A DNA stretch of 64,000 bases. Source: Galerina marginata (Eukaryota; Basidiomycota; Agaricomycetes; Agaricales; Galerinaceae). The position numbers and the translations under genes are program-made. The notes beneath the pieces were generated by a model. That model searched no databases. It saw only the letters and a list, made by a program, of their open reading frames with translations, and had not been told where the DNA came from. Positions 35,260-47,239 of the stretch are shown piece by piece. The stretch is taken from the NCBI GenBank assembly GCA_023014335.1, contig JAECYW010000018.1:1240001-1304000 (forward strand), written 5' to 3'. How positions within the stretch are numbered: position 1 is the first letter of the stretch; each line of letters starts with the position of its first letter.

Positions 35260-37000
35260 ATAGTGGGTTCCCGTTTCTATTTTGGGAGGACCGGATTGGG
35301 AAGGCCTGGTAATTGTCGGAGTTTCAAAGCTCCTGACTCGGGGCCGGGACCGGCGGGACGTAACGTTGGGTTTTACCACCCTCCAGCACGGCGGCAGGCT
35401 CTTCAAGGAAGACGGTGCGCTGCAAGCTCCGTGCTACGACCTCTACCGCAATTATTGAGTCTCAGTAATCTCGTTTCCTGCTCATAATTGAGCTCATCGA
35501 CAACCACATGGCAGACCACCGCCTACAACTTCATTTGCGCAGACCGAAATATGTATGGTGACCGGGACCTCCTTGTGAGTTGTTTTTTGTTGGCCTCGGG
35601 ACTACGTTATTAATAAACCACCAGGACAAAGTGATGCGTATGCCAGCTGGCCATGTCAAAAAAGTGGGCCGTAGTCGTGGTAAAGCACAAAAAATGGGAA
35701 GCCATATTCAAACGCTGCAAAACGAGGTCATCGGTTGTACGGAGAGTTGTTCATCTCCTTTTTTTTTTACTTCATGACGATCTACTTTCCTAAGCAGTCG
35801 ATATTTTGTCATACTGCGACCTCTGGTACTCCGACCGCTGATACGATTTCCGCAACGATTCAGAAAGCACCCTCGCTGGCATATTGAACTGCCGCAAAAG
35901 CCTTGTAGCTATTCACTGGCCTGTCCCCGTTTGTTGTCGGCCTGAGTAACTACCCATTCCTAGTCTTTGTTTTGTCGCTTCCTGGTCAATGACCAGTAGT
36001 AATTTCGCTTCTTTCATCACTCGCTGTCACCTGCTGGAGAATCAACTAACCCCTCTTGATCTATGACTCCAGAATACGGCTCTAAACCCGTCGCTCTGTG
36101 AGTTTATTCCTCATTTATTGCTGCTACCACCACTAATGCCCGTCGACTTACTATACGTACAACGGCGAGGACATGCATGACCAAACGACCTCTCATGCAG
36201 GAACATCGAAGGCATCATGCGCGACCACAGTGAGGAAGAGCTGTATACTCTGTGTTTATTCGGGAAAAAAGGAAGCCTGAAAGTGCAAGCAGACATTGTC
36301 AGCGTGGTAAGTACGAACACTTTGATCCCAATTTTCTCTTTCTAACTACCTCGCAGATGGAATTTTCATTGTCATGCTCTCAAAATCTTTGCATACCCCG
36401 GCCGCCCTGATATCCTTAGATGATATGTTATCGGCGGTGAATCAGACGGTGGTGACTTCACAGCCCGCGGCCCTGCGCCGCTGGCAGCTTGTCGACGAGC
36501 CCACGTTCTTTGATTCGCGGCGCTACCCCAGTGTACGTCTTATTCTTCATCCACGTCGCTCGACGACTGACTGTTTTTTGTTTACTACCAGCGCTTCCCA
36601 GGCATGCAGGATGCTAAAAATGTGTCTCTAAGACGACGGCGAGCTTAACGATGTTAATGATGGCCCATATCCATCAAAAAATAAAGAGAGAACTTGAAAG
36701 CGCCAGGTATCTAATTTTTTTACTTATTTTTCCCACCCATTTAATTATCTTCATGATCAGACTCTGGCGCATTGGGAACGCCAACCAGTCCTGAGGAAGT
36801 ACACTGTAGGAAACCGGACGTTTTTCCAACACGCTGCAGACTGCCACTCCTAAACGCAGCACCCTGTCTTTGAACTGTTGTTGCACCCGCTCGAATTCTA
36901 GAGGTTTTTCTAGATAAGGCTGCGTCAGCGGTCCTGGTTTCGAATGACCTGGCAGTTTACAGTGCGCCTTCTCTCGCGTTGGAGACTTGTACAGGGGTAA
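35260..37000. repeat. gene-like repeat, unit B (decayed)
   Basis: Second copy of the sequence at 30160-32100, in the same orientation and about 5.1 kb away. A potential exon at about 36202-36309 reads NIEGIMRDHSEEELYTLCLF and ends at a gtaagt donor. The next piece (36374 on) reads LDDMLSAVNQTVVTSQPAAL and RRWQLVDEPTFFDSRRYPS before a gtacgt donor. These stretches read like genuine protein, more so than in unit A, but no complete gene could be joined. Confidence 0.5.
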
Positions 37001-37746
37001 GCATTAAGGCATCTTTTTTATTTATGTGATCGTTATCCGATAGGATCTTCTCAATGTCTACTGTCACACAGGATCCTTCTCCTTCCATAACCCCTGTATC
37101 CTGGCAAGCCTGTTCTTTTCCCTATGAATATGGTGGCGGTAAGGCAACGCACTCACTTCATACCACTCCGCCTCCATGATATAAATTTCTCTACGAGGTT
37201 GTGGATGGGGTGTGGTAAAAGAGTTGTTTATGACCGTGGAGTGGGTGTGAGGTTCGAATTCACCCACCTCCGTATTCAGATCGGTCAGCTCTTTTACCAG
37301 GTCGAACATTTAAGCCGTTCGCCATTCGTAAATTCGAAAGCGAAAAAAAAAATTGGGAACGAGATCCAGCTAGTTCGATTCAGAAATGGCTCAGGACAAT
37401 CTTGAATATAGATATAGTGAAGCCCTCGCCGGAAGCATTCAAAATTCGTATTTTACCCAACCTCCGCCTCATCTCCTGCAAAGCTGCCTTATCAGCAGCT
37501 GAATTCAGAGGCTATTGCGGTGCTAATTGTCTCGACTCTCAAATAGCCGAAGTCAAGATTATCCGACTGAAAATGGTTTACGTTAATTTATCCCAGATGT
37601 TTCTTCAGGTTGTCGTAAACAAGAAGCTAATCAGACTACGGTATTCTCTACAGACTGAATACAACCTTCGGAGGCCCGGTGCCCTGCACCTCGCTTTAAA
37701 AGTCCTGCCAAAAGTCGGCTTCAGTTCCTTTGGACCACCATTCACG
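37001..37746. other. spacer downstream of ten-Cys gene 2
   Basis: About 750 bases with only short frames. The open frame at 37402-37824 (plus) runs antisense into the ten-Cys gene and is not counted as a gene. Confidence 0.35.
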
Positions 37747-38132
37747 TTAGTCATTGGCCGTAGTTTTTCTGAAGCTTGCACTGCGGATGGTCTGCAGGGA
37801 ACACCGCACATAAGAATTTGTTAGGATATCAACGTCGAAGCGTTGGAATTACTCACATCGCCACACAAACTGCGACAATTGAGGGAATTGGCCGAAGAGC
37901 AGCAACAGTTTTCCGGCGATACTGGAGCTCCTTCTAAGTTAACAAGCTCGAGTGTTGGATTTGCGAGCAATGCTGCGATCTCGGCTTGGAAGTGCCCATT
38001 TAATTCGACATCACAACCACCGCCCTGTCCCGTGCAGCCACACCCTTCTACACAGCAAATGGCGGCAGCGGATAATGCAGGAGAAGCAAGCAGCAATGGA
38101 ACAACGAATGAGAGAACGTGAATCAACTTCAT
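37747..38132 (-). CDS. small secreted ten-cysteine protein 2 (106 aa)
   Basis: Paralogue of the gene at 33563-33940. Exons on the minus strand are 38132-37857 and 37791-37747, exactly the same lengths (276 and 45 nt) and the same splice phase. The start chosen is the ATG at 38132, which gives the signal peptide MKLIHVLSFVVPLLLASPAL; an in-frame ATG further upstream would bury it. All ten cysteines are conserved (ICCVEGCGCTG ... GGC, then ENCCCSS ... NCRSLC). Differences concentrate in the exposed loop (GLEG versus GQGG) and in the C-terminal tail encoded by exon 2, as if that tail were under weak constraint. Predicted secreted; function unknown. Confidence 0.78.
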
Positions 38133-38400
38133 TCTGATTTTGTTGGTTTGGGAAAGTATTAGTGGGGCACTTGAGATGTAGAATCGTATATCTGTGCTCA
38201 TATTATATACCTGGCGACTGCAAGTATTAAAGATCCGACTTGATCCAGCGAGTACGGATGGAAGAAGTGGATTCGTATCCTATCTCACCGGCGACGAAGT
38301 TAAACCAACAATAGTCTGACCGCATCATGCACGCTATCGGGGGAACAACTAAAGGGGGAATTTTGCCGTGTAAACCATGTGCAAAGTAGCCAGTTAACAA
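38133..38400 (-). promoter_or_regulatory. upstream region of ten-Cys gene 2
   Basis: Homologous to the upstream region of the first ten-Cys gene. The shared atattatatacctgg at about 38200-38215 is a plausible TATA region. Confidence 0.55.
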
Positions 38401-39876
38401 GAACACGACCTCGTTTATTATGATAGACATCTTTTAACTGTTGGGCTGTGACAATTCAGAACGCATGGACAATGAAATGGAGCTCTCGAATGCTTAACGC
38501 GATTTCTAGACACGGTGTGTATGCACCGTTTTTACCACATGGACTCTTCATGTACTTTACTACCCTGAAAGTACCTCTCTATGCCGAGTTCCACACCACC
38601 CAGCTTTTATCCGAACGGTAAATGTTCGTTTCGATGGCAGTTCGCGATTGACCTCTGACACGGTCGATTTCTATCCAGGAGGCGCATAATTGTTATTTTT
38701 TTCAGCTAAAATTAGCACTTGGGCTCTTCGATCTGCGAGCACTCTTGAGCATACTACTTACCTACAATTTAGAAGAGTGAAAAAGTAGAAACATACATCG
38801 AATTCTGATATTTCTATTTCAGTTTTCAATAGAACATTCTTACCATCGTCTCAAGTTTGATTTCATTGAAAGGTTTGGAGCTCAACTCCGGAGCATGTTC
38901 GAGAACACATAGTGTAGCAGACGCTAAGGACGACCAAAGCGGAGGACGTCATAATAATAAGTTGCTTCTGCCCCTAGATCTCGCCCGAGGGTGGATGGAT
39001 GAATTATAACCGGCGCGGTGTGCCCGAGATTAGATTAGATCGCCATCAGACGCCGCGTGTGACGACCAACTTTGCTTGCCTCCTGCCGTCAACCTGCCAT
39101 GGCTTGCAACGCTATACTGCGCTACTTGAAGCGTGTCCCGAACTTTGCCAGCATTGGAGTACTAAGACAGGCCTATTAGACTTACAATCTCATACTCAGA
39201 TCCGTGAGTTACTCCTCATTTTGCATCAGCAAGTTATCTTCCATCATCACTCTGGGCTTCCTCTGGCTTCCTCCAACGTCGTTGGGCATACGTACTTTTG
39301 GATCTTTGTTGCTCCCCCAGATGAATGACTGCCATATCCTAGTTAACATCCTGGCTGTATCACAGGATTGCGTTTGAAGTCTTACTGAGGTCCTCAATTC
39401 ATCTTGAATACTCATTGTTGTGCGTAATCTGCCTAGTCCTATCCTTGATCGCTTATGCCTGGCTATCTACTCTTGTTCATTATAGAGGCTCAGATTCGCA
39501 TTCTCACATCATGTAACACGTTTGAAATTCGATTACACCAAGATTGAACGGCGTGCGACGAATTACTTCCCTGGGTAGCACAGCTGGGGTCGGATTATTT
39601 TGACGGGGAGTCAAAATGTGACGGCACGTTGTTGGAATTTTGCCCAACTTTTGCCTCCAAATTTTGCTCGTCCTAATGCAGGGCCACATGTCGGCAAAAT
39701 GTTAGGGTAAAATTCAAACAAGTTACCGTCCATTTTGACCTCCCGACGAAATAGTCCGGGCCCAGCTGTGTAGCTGGCCAAGCGATAGAACTCTCTGGCC
39801 CTGATTCTTAGCGTTTCCCAACTGCACTGTGACGCGACATGTGGACATGACATGGGTCCCCTTCTCTTGTGACGCG
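38401..39876. other. intergenic region before the BTB gene
   Basis: About 1.5 kb. Short frames only. The 5' part still shows patches matching 34211-34900, so the duplication boundary lies somewhere here. Confidence 0.35.
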
Positions 39877-39961
39877 ACGCGTCTTTAAGCTCTCTTTCAC
39901 GTCGAATTTTCCACGACCACTGTTTACACAAAACCTTCACCTTCCCAACTTTAAAACGCGT
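39877..39961 (+). promoter_or_regulatory. two ACGCGT boxes upstream of the BTB gene
   Basis: ACGCGT occurs at 39877-39882, inside gacgcgacgcgtc, and at 39956-39961, which is 108 and 24 bases before the ATG. ACGCGT is the MCB element bound by the MBF cell-cycle factor in yeasts. Whether it is used here is inference. Confidence 0.35.
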
Positions 39962-39984
39962 CGCTTTCTCCGTAAATTTCACAA

Positions 39985-41067
39985 ATGACCGAGTCTACAC
40001 TTTCCGTGCCGATGGCCAAACGGAAAAGGACGCACGGCGGCTCGGAGTTGGTCGCGATAACGCGCTCGACTATATGGTTCGACGACGGAAGCATCATACT
40101 TCAAGCAGCGAAGGTTCAATTTCGCGTCCACAAGAGCGTGCTTTCTCGAAATTCGAGTGTTTTCGGGGACATGTTCAACCTTCCGCAACCCCAGGACGAG
40201 CCGACTATCGATGGATGCGCAATCGTTCACGTATCGGACGATGCGGAGGACTGGAAGAACGTCTTTGAAATTCTGTACGACAATGTCAAGTGAGTTGACG
40301 AGAGGTGTTGTGATTCGTTGTTACTCATAAATACGCTTCCTAAACCAGAGCGTACAAATCGACCGATGATATATCATTTTCACTACTCAAGTCGATGCTT
40401 CGCTTGGGGAAGAAATATGAGATCGATCATCTGCAAGCGGAGGGTATGAATCGGTTGAAGAAAGAGTTGCCTGTAACCTTGGACTTATGGAACGAAAAAT
40501 ATGAAAACCCTATCCGGAATGGAACTTTCGATATTCACGATGTTATTAACCTGTTATTGGAATTAGGAATAAAATCTCTTCTTCCGGTGGCATATTATGC
40601 ATTTTTGCAACGTTATAAGCTGGTAAGTAATATATATCGATACAGCATCGATATTTTCGCCTTCTGACCGTTTTCAGACAGGTGTCTTTCAGGCAAAACG
40701 TCGCGACGATGGCACAACTGTTCAACTCTGGAAAGAAGCCAGGGAAAGTCTGCTTCTTGGTTACGAAGCCCTATCCATGACTATAACTATCGAATGGGCG
40801 ACAGAGAACCACTCGGGAAGGTGTCGATTTCGACACAGGTGCAATAGCAATCGAGCCGCTATGCTGAAAAACATTGCCAAAAAATACCGCTCCGTGCATT
40901 TCCTTTGCATTGACATATGGGAGAATTTGGCCACAGACTACCCTCGCCCCTGCGAAGCTTGCTTCTCAAGAATGCTCGACAGGATCGAAACCAGTCGCCG
41001 GAAAGTTTGGGATAACCTTCCTACCTATTTTGGTTTGCCTGCATGGGATGAGCTGCGTGATGACTGA
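39985..41067 (+). CDS. BTB/POZ domain protein, 322 aa
   Basis: Exons are 39985-40289, 40349-40622 and 40678-41067; the joined frame is 969 nt. The N-terminal half matches the BTB/POZ fold of Agaricomycete proteins: STIWFDDGSIILQAAKVQFR, then VHKSVLSRNSSVFGDMFNLP, then the 'ILYDNVKAY' core strand/helix. A C-terminal region follows that is typical of the mushroom-expanded subgroup, with RLGKKYEIDHLQAEGMNRLK and a Cys pair (RPCEACFSRMLDRIE). The first exon begins with a short basic tail (MAKRKRTHGG). BTB proteins dimerise and often act as adaptors, including for CUL3 ligases; the partner here is unknown. Confidence 0.85.
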
Positions 41068-44000
41068 TTAATTATAGTGGCCGTTATTTATTGCGTACCC
41101 ATATGACGTTATTACAAAATGTGTGTAGGAGTTTGTCTCGTTTTGAACTTTATGTCAACATTTGGATCATCTCAAGTTGCCGCCTCCTTCAAAAAGAGTT
41201 GTGAAACCTTCACAGTCCTCAAAAAGCCACCTTCAGAAAACTCCACGACCTCATGCTCCAAGACAGATCTCTTCCGATGGGTTCCCTTATATTATATTAA
41301 AACAGATTAAAACCATAGACTTACCGCGCCCGCTTTGGATTCTAGTCCGGGGCCTCTGACATGACCTTTGATCTGGGCCGGAGGCCTCAATAATTTGTCG
41401 AAAGGCCGAAAAGATTAATTGACGCCTAAATGAACAGGGAATGTGAATAAGCATGTTCACGAAGTGCAAGGACAATGAACGGATGAATTTCTGCCTGCTT
41501 TGCAAGGCTGGGATAAATTTTCATTTTGATTCAATTGCTTATTAATATCAGGGTAAAGGCAGTGTATGAGAAGCGACGAATAAAATATTATATACTTTCA
41601 AATACAAAAGAAGGGAAGATCTTGTACTTTCCAAGGTTTTCGGTGAACTTGAAGCGGCAATGAAGACACTGACCGTGGGAATACATGAAACAACGACAAA
41701 CCTGAGTTCGAAATCGGAAAAGCTATTCTTATCACCATCCCCCCCTCCTCTCTCCGTTATACATGCACCGGCACATGGCTAGCCCAAGAATGGCATACGA
41801 ACCCGGTGCGCTGTGCTCCATGTATGTTGCGGTGAACGTCTTTAGCGTCTTTCCCATCCTTACACCAGCCCCTCCTCAACAAGAAACGAACCTGTTCTAC
41901 TTTTTTTTGTTTCATTCTGCAGAGGACCTACTTGGGCACGACATGAGGACCTCAGAGGGCCAGGAGGCTCTGCTGGTGCGGGCTGGGCTACGTTTAGCAG
42001 CGAGCACTATGCAGTTGCGGACAGAGACGACTTTGGGGCCTATGACAACGACTTCCCCTTATTGCCCGCTGGGAAAGCAGGCAAGCTGAGCTTGCCCACG
42101 GATAAGTTGATAACGACGATCTAGACCCCAACGACGTGTGTCTCTTTTCATTCTTGTCTCGTATCTTCGATGCTAACGGCCCACCCAGGGATAATAACCC
42201 CTTCCCATTCGCATCGCAGCCTCAGCGGCAGCTCCCACCTGCAAATCCCGCCACCGCCGCCAAGCGCAACTCTACCAACGGCGCCGGTGGCACTGCATTT
42301 CTCCCTGTCTTAGTGTCTTGAATCATTTTATTTCGAGCCATATACCTTCCCCGGATGTATGCCCACCAGCACCAGCATCAATACCCGCGCCAACAGGATA
42401 GATCTTCAAATCAACGCTTCAACGTCACATCTTCAATGCTCCAACGTCATCCTGTGCTACCCGGCTCTTCGCGCAACCCACGCCGTTTGTGCCTCTGCAC
42501 ACCGACTTCAGGCCTGGCTCCGGACCCTTTGAACTCAAATATGGCCTGGTTCGAACCGCAGTACAGCCACGCTTTATACCACAACCTGCTGCTCAGCTGA
42601 CTCGCCCAGGCGCTGCCACCATACCTGTCCCATCCACGCTAGTCTTCGCCCATGCAGAATGCGATCATACGCGGCCTGTGTCAGCCTGTTCCTTGAAACC
42701 GGTTCGCCTGCCCGTCGTCGGGAACTGGTTAAGACTTGTCAGGTGCAGCGGAAGAGGTACACGAAGTAGGTATTACGAGCTTAGACAGGTTCGTTCATTT
42801 TCTGTGAGCCTTTTATGATGTCGTTTTACTGATAAGACGCGTTGGTTATTTGGTCAGAATTCTTCACAAATGGGCTTCTTGCCGTATGGCAGGCAGGGAT
42901 GGAAAGCGAGTCAGCGTACTTACTTTTAATTATTTTTCGCTGACCGTTCCTTTTAGTTGGCCACCTCCTCAAACCAGTCCAGATTAGATAGGGCATTCAG
43001 TAAGATACCGAATCGGCGAAAGAGTTACCGACTTCAGTCGAGTTCAACGGCCCTATCGAGTTCTTCAGTAAGTCAACCCGCTTTCTTCCTCTAGTCATGA
43101 CTGAAATTTGTTCAACCAGAAAATCTTAAGAAATGCTCTTATTGGTTCGCTATTTTCCTACCTTTTTTTAATAGATTTCTACTAGTTTTGATTATCTTTT
43201 AAAGAACGCTGAAAACATTCGCTTACCCGCCAAAACGCAGAAGACTCATGCTGCCTAATAACCTTTGTAATCGTCATTGAAGCCACGCTGTTCTGGATCA
43301 AAGGTCGCAAGTTCACTGCTGCGCGCCTCCTCGGCGACTTGGACGAGGATTAAGCGAAGACGTACACTGGCAGTACATTCTATAGGATAAATGTATGTTT
43401 TTTTTATTGTTTTCCGGGTATCCGTTCGTGCAACTTACAGTGCGGTTGCTTTTAGCCTCGGGCGAACGCGGCCAGAGGGAGAAATCATTCGAGTTCATCT
43501 CATTTGGTAAACTTCATATCTCTTTCTTCACTTGTTGCGTGTAGGTGATGTATTTCCTCGATTATAGGTGGCTTCACTATTGTTGTCCTTTTCGAATGAG
43601 TCGCGTGGAATGGACGATGATCTGCGGGTAGTTGAAATGCGAAAGTGAACACAAAGGATGCATGGCGACGGTAATCGAGATGGCAGAACTAATGGTATTG
43701 ATTTACATTAGCTGGTTGTTTTACCCTATAGGTTTCTTCTCCTTCGTCTGACGGGTTTTTACATATCGTGTTATTCGCATTTTCAATCAACTCTCCCTGC
43801 CTTGTGGGAAAATATTGGCTTGCTTGCCTTGAATGAAGGGGTGATTCCGACAGCAGCGGTGGACCAACATCGGAATTGGCGTTTGAGGGAGGTGAGCGAC
43901 AAAAGGAGTTTCGTATCTATCTTTGGCGCTCAAAATCATGGGCCTCAAACGCTACAGAAACCAATAGAGGTGAACCCCGGAATATTCTGGCGTCTTGTCG

Positions 44001-44734
44001 GGGGACTTAAAAATTCACGGACACTCGCATACTAAGCCAACGGAAACGCAAATTCGGGTCAACATAAGCCCGACCTTGGGTTCGTAACAGTAGTAATACT
44101 AGCCCCACTTATGCAATGCTTACCTCCAAGAACAACTTCAGGGTTGTGCTGCGCTCTCCCAACTCTACAGTCGTAGTGTGCCTATCCACCAATATCCCGC
44201 AACAGTTTACTGCGCATTTCCTGGTAAAATTTCCAGGACTGGCTGGGCACTTCCCCTCATGAAATTCGCTATCAAGCTGGAACCCGTAGTTCCTTAATGT
44301 GGGCGACTATTTTACGAGACTACGGCCTCACGACGGTAAACATTGACGGCTGTCAAACCCACGATCTCAAGCGCTTATTCGCGGTACGATGTACGAATTA
44401 TGCAACCGTGTGATTACGATTATGGTATGCAGCCCCACTCGACATGCCATAGATTCCCTGAAAAAGCTCACTCGTATAGAAATGTTTCAACGAACACCGT
44501 CTCACAGCCGGATGTTGTAACGACGCCAGAAACGACCACTCTGATCTCCTCTAATGCATAAGGCGTTACCAACACCCCCATTTTTCGTAAATATAACGTC
44601 TTGAGCCGCTTCTCTGTGCTCTTATATTCTTTCTCTGTTCCAGCATTCGCATCTTGATCGATACGGAGCTCGTGGTCTTTGCGGATACCAAAGTTATGTA
44701 ATTCAAGCCTTCGAGGAATGATTGTCGGTATGAG
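41068..44734. repeat. peroxidase-unit 5' flank, copy 1, with decayed gene-like sequence
   Basis: This flank is homologous in blocks to 47240-49330. Examples are gggaagatcttgta at about 41613 versus 47268, caccggcacatggc at about 41768 versus 47428, and the region around 43000-43080 versus 47990-48090. Copy 1 retains a fragment AGAGWATFSSEHYAVADRDD near 41980 and a Gln/Pro-rich stretch around 42190-42300, but no complete gene could be joined. Confidence 0.45.
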
Positions 44735-44941
44735 CTCCCCGCTTTGTGAAATTGTGAGTGAACGGTGATCAACGGCTTCGAGGGACTGGGAATTCTGCCT
44801 GATTGCAAGGCGCTTAAGTGTCATTCCTGAAACTAAGCGATGTCAGGATGATTGAAGCCAAGACTATAGGTATGTTGACTGTACGATAATATGTTGTAAG
44901 CGGATAAACTCTTTACCTGAAGTGATGAACAGAGTATAAAA
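44735..44941 (+). promoter_or_regulatory. promoter of peroxidase copy 1
   Basis: It contains the block ctccccgctttgtgaaattg at 44735, conserved in all three peroxidase copies, and a TATAAAA box at 44935-44941, 78 bases before the ATG. Downstream of the TATA lies ttttgcctg, also conserved in all copies. Confidence 0.6.
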
Positions 44942-45018
44942 TGGAGAATATTTTGCCTGTGGCCATTTCATAGCGAATAGCCACTCAAGCGAGAACATTT
45001 ACTCTACGTCGATTCGAC

Positions 45019-47034
45019 ATGCCTACCACTATTGCTTTCCTTAACTATGTCCTATGGACGTTATTCATACCACTGTCAACAGCGATTCTATTCGTCTCAG
45101 CCGAGTATACCTGGCCATCAACTCAGCACGACGCTCTCGAACAGTTTCTATACGAAGGCAACCACCTAACCGATGACAATGTCGCCGGTTTGGCAAATTT
45201 CTGTCTCCACAGATCTGTCCCTGTGGGGTTCCAGGCTTCTACGTTCTCTGCTGAATGGCTACGACTGGTAAGTGTATTCAAAAGCCAAAAGACCAACGAA
45301 ACCTGAACATTTTATTAGGCGTACCATGATATGGCCACCCATAATGCCACTGACGGCACTGGTGGGTTGGATGCTTCGATCTTCTATGAACTCGACAGAC
45401 CAGAGGTAAAGGACTCTAATATATGACTCTAAAATCCTACTCAATTTCTTTATCACACAGAATGTTGGTGACGGAAATATTAACTCGATTGGAGATTTCA
45501 AAGACCGTCCAACCAAACTCGTATCTAGTGAGAGACCCGTTAATTTAGAGTCGTCCTTGAAGTTAAAGTTCCTGATTCAAAGGATCCGATATCATTGCGA
45601 TGGGTGTCGTCTGGGGCGTTGCAGGATGTGGTGGCCCTCCGATACCATTTCGATATGGAAGGAAAGACGCCTTGAGAGCTGGACGACCCGGAGTTCCTGT
45701 ACCGCAGCAAGATCTTGCCAGCCACATAGAAAGCTTCCGCCTTCAAGGATTCACAAAAAAAGAAATGATTGGATTGGTGGCTTGTGGACATACTCTCGGA
45801 GGCGTCAGGAGCGTTGATTTTCAAGATATCGTGCCTGATCCATCGAATGTCAGTATCGCGACGTTCGATACCACATCCGGCTTCGATCATCTCATGTACG
45901 TCGTCCTGCTAAGAAATTCGGCACATACTAATCCACTGTTATAGTGTCACCCAATATTTAAACTCGTCCACCAAAAACCCTTTGATCAGGGTGCCCTCAG
46001 GAAATACAACGTTCGCATCAGATCTGCGAATATTTAGCAGCGACCGAAATGTCACAATGAAAGGGTATGTCAAACCAAATATCTGTATGCTATTTAATCC
46101 ACTAAATGGTGGTCTGTAGACTCAATTCCGAGACGTCTTTCTCCCAGACTTGTACGACACTACTAGCCAAGATGATCGACACTGTACCTTCCAATGTCCA
46201 CCTGAGCGATATAGTCACGCTCCTTCCGGTGAAAGTCTCCAATGCCCAAATCACAGCGATCAATTCGCAGCTCGTTTTCATGACCGACCTCAGAGTACAT
46301 TGTGTTTATCCAGGCAAATTTGTGCATATCTAATCCATTTTCCTCAGGTGGCCTTTCCGGCTAGCATCAATCCTACGGCAGTCAATAAAGTCCGGATGTT
46401 CTGGTGCGACAGCTGGGGCAAATTCAAGAACTGCGATCGAGTCACTAATGCTGCATCGCTCCCATTCCTGGATGCAGCAGACACATCTCCGTTAACCAAT
46501 TCTTTGAATATCCAGCTAGCTTTGTACAGATTCAAAGTCCCGATTTCAGCCGCTCGATCTGTTTCGAAGTTCTGGTTCGAAATTAATGGTGCTATTCATA
46601 ATAATGGAGGCAAAGGCTACCCAATACTTCAAGATCAAATCATATTTGTGCCGTGGTTGGGGAGCGTGAACCAGACATTTCCGCAACCGGACCCAGCAAA
46701 TCCGTCTCAGTTCTTGCCGAGGACGTTTAACCTGGTTGTGGGGGTAAGTTTAACCCTCTTACTTATATGGTTTGGAATTTACTAATCGCGATTAATGCAG
46801 ATAAGAAACGAGAGTAATCCAATTTCTCCGGTTATACATGCGTCCGATTTTACAGGGGGACAAAATGTCGTACCACCTGTCCTAGATTCAGTGTTTCCTT
46901 TAACCAGGAACGCGAGTCATGTTGTTGCTGAGGGATATTCGTATTGGCAATCACCTGCTATCGTGGACAAAGGAAGTCTTTTAACTGTAGATTTAAAGGC
47001 AACAATCGGACGGGATTGTGTATCATGCAGATAA
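45019..47034 (+). CDS. secreted heme peroxidase, tandem copy 1 (546 aa, 8 exons)
   Basis: Member of the plant/fungal heme peroxidase superfamily with a long C-terminal domain. Exons: 45019-45267, 45319-45405, 45461-45527, 45583-45895, 45945-46064, 46120-46294, 46348-46743 and 46801-47034. Residues 1-28 form a signal peptide (LFIPLSTAILFVSAEYTW). Distal site: Arg82 and His86 in RLAYHDMATHN, followed by GTGGLDASI. Proximal site: His204 in LVACGHTLGG, with a likely Asp partner in GFDHLIVTQYL. The usual aromatic residue before the distal His is Tyr here rather than Phe or Trp. After the peroxidase fold (to about residue 300) come some 240 residues rich in predicted beta strands (KVRMFWCDSWGKF, SKFWFEINGAI, VVAEGYSYWQSP). 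Compared with copy 2, a +1 shift at about 47009-47018 replaces the last 30 or so residues by a short tail ending at 47034; the homologous stop would be at 47116. The peroxidase subclass cannot be fixed by eye. Confidence 0.8.
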
Positions 47035-47239
47035 TCTCGGTACTGGACATCTAGGCCCGGACAATTCTGTCTTCTCCTTTCCCATGTCGGTAGTCACTAA
47101 CATCACGAGTTTCTGAATCATTTTTCTCTACTTCTTTAGTATCATGAATGTAAACTCACGAATAAAAAGGGTGGAAGAGTATGAATCTGCCGAGTATCGA
47201 GGCTTCACGCTGGCTGAGAAGCGGCGTACTGACCAAAAT

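Noticed and set aside
33563..38132. Hydrophobin identity for the two ten-Cys proteins
   Set aside because: Hydrophobins have eight Cys in C-CC-C-C-CC-C order; these have ten with a CCC triplet and only about 80 mature residues.
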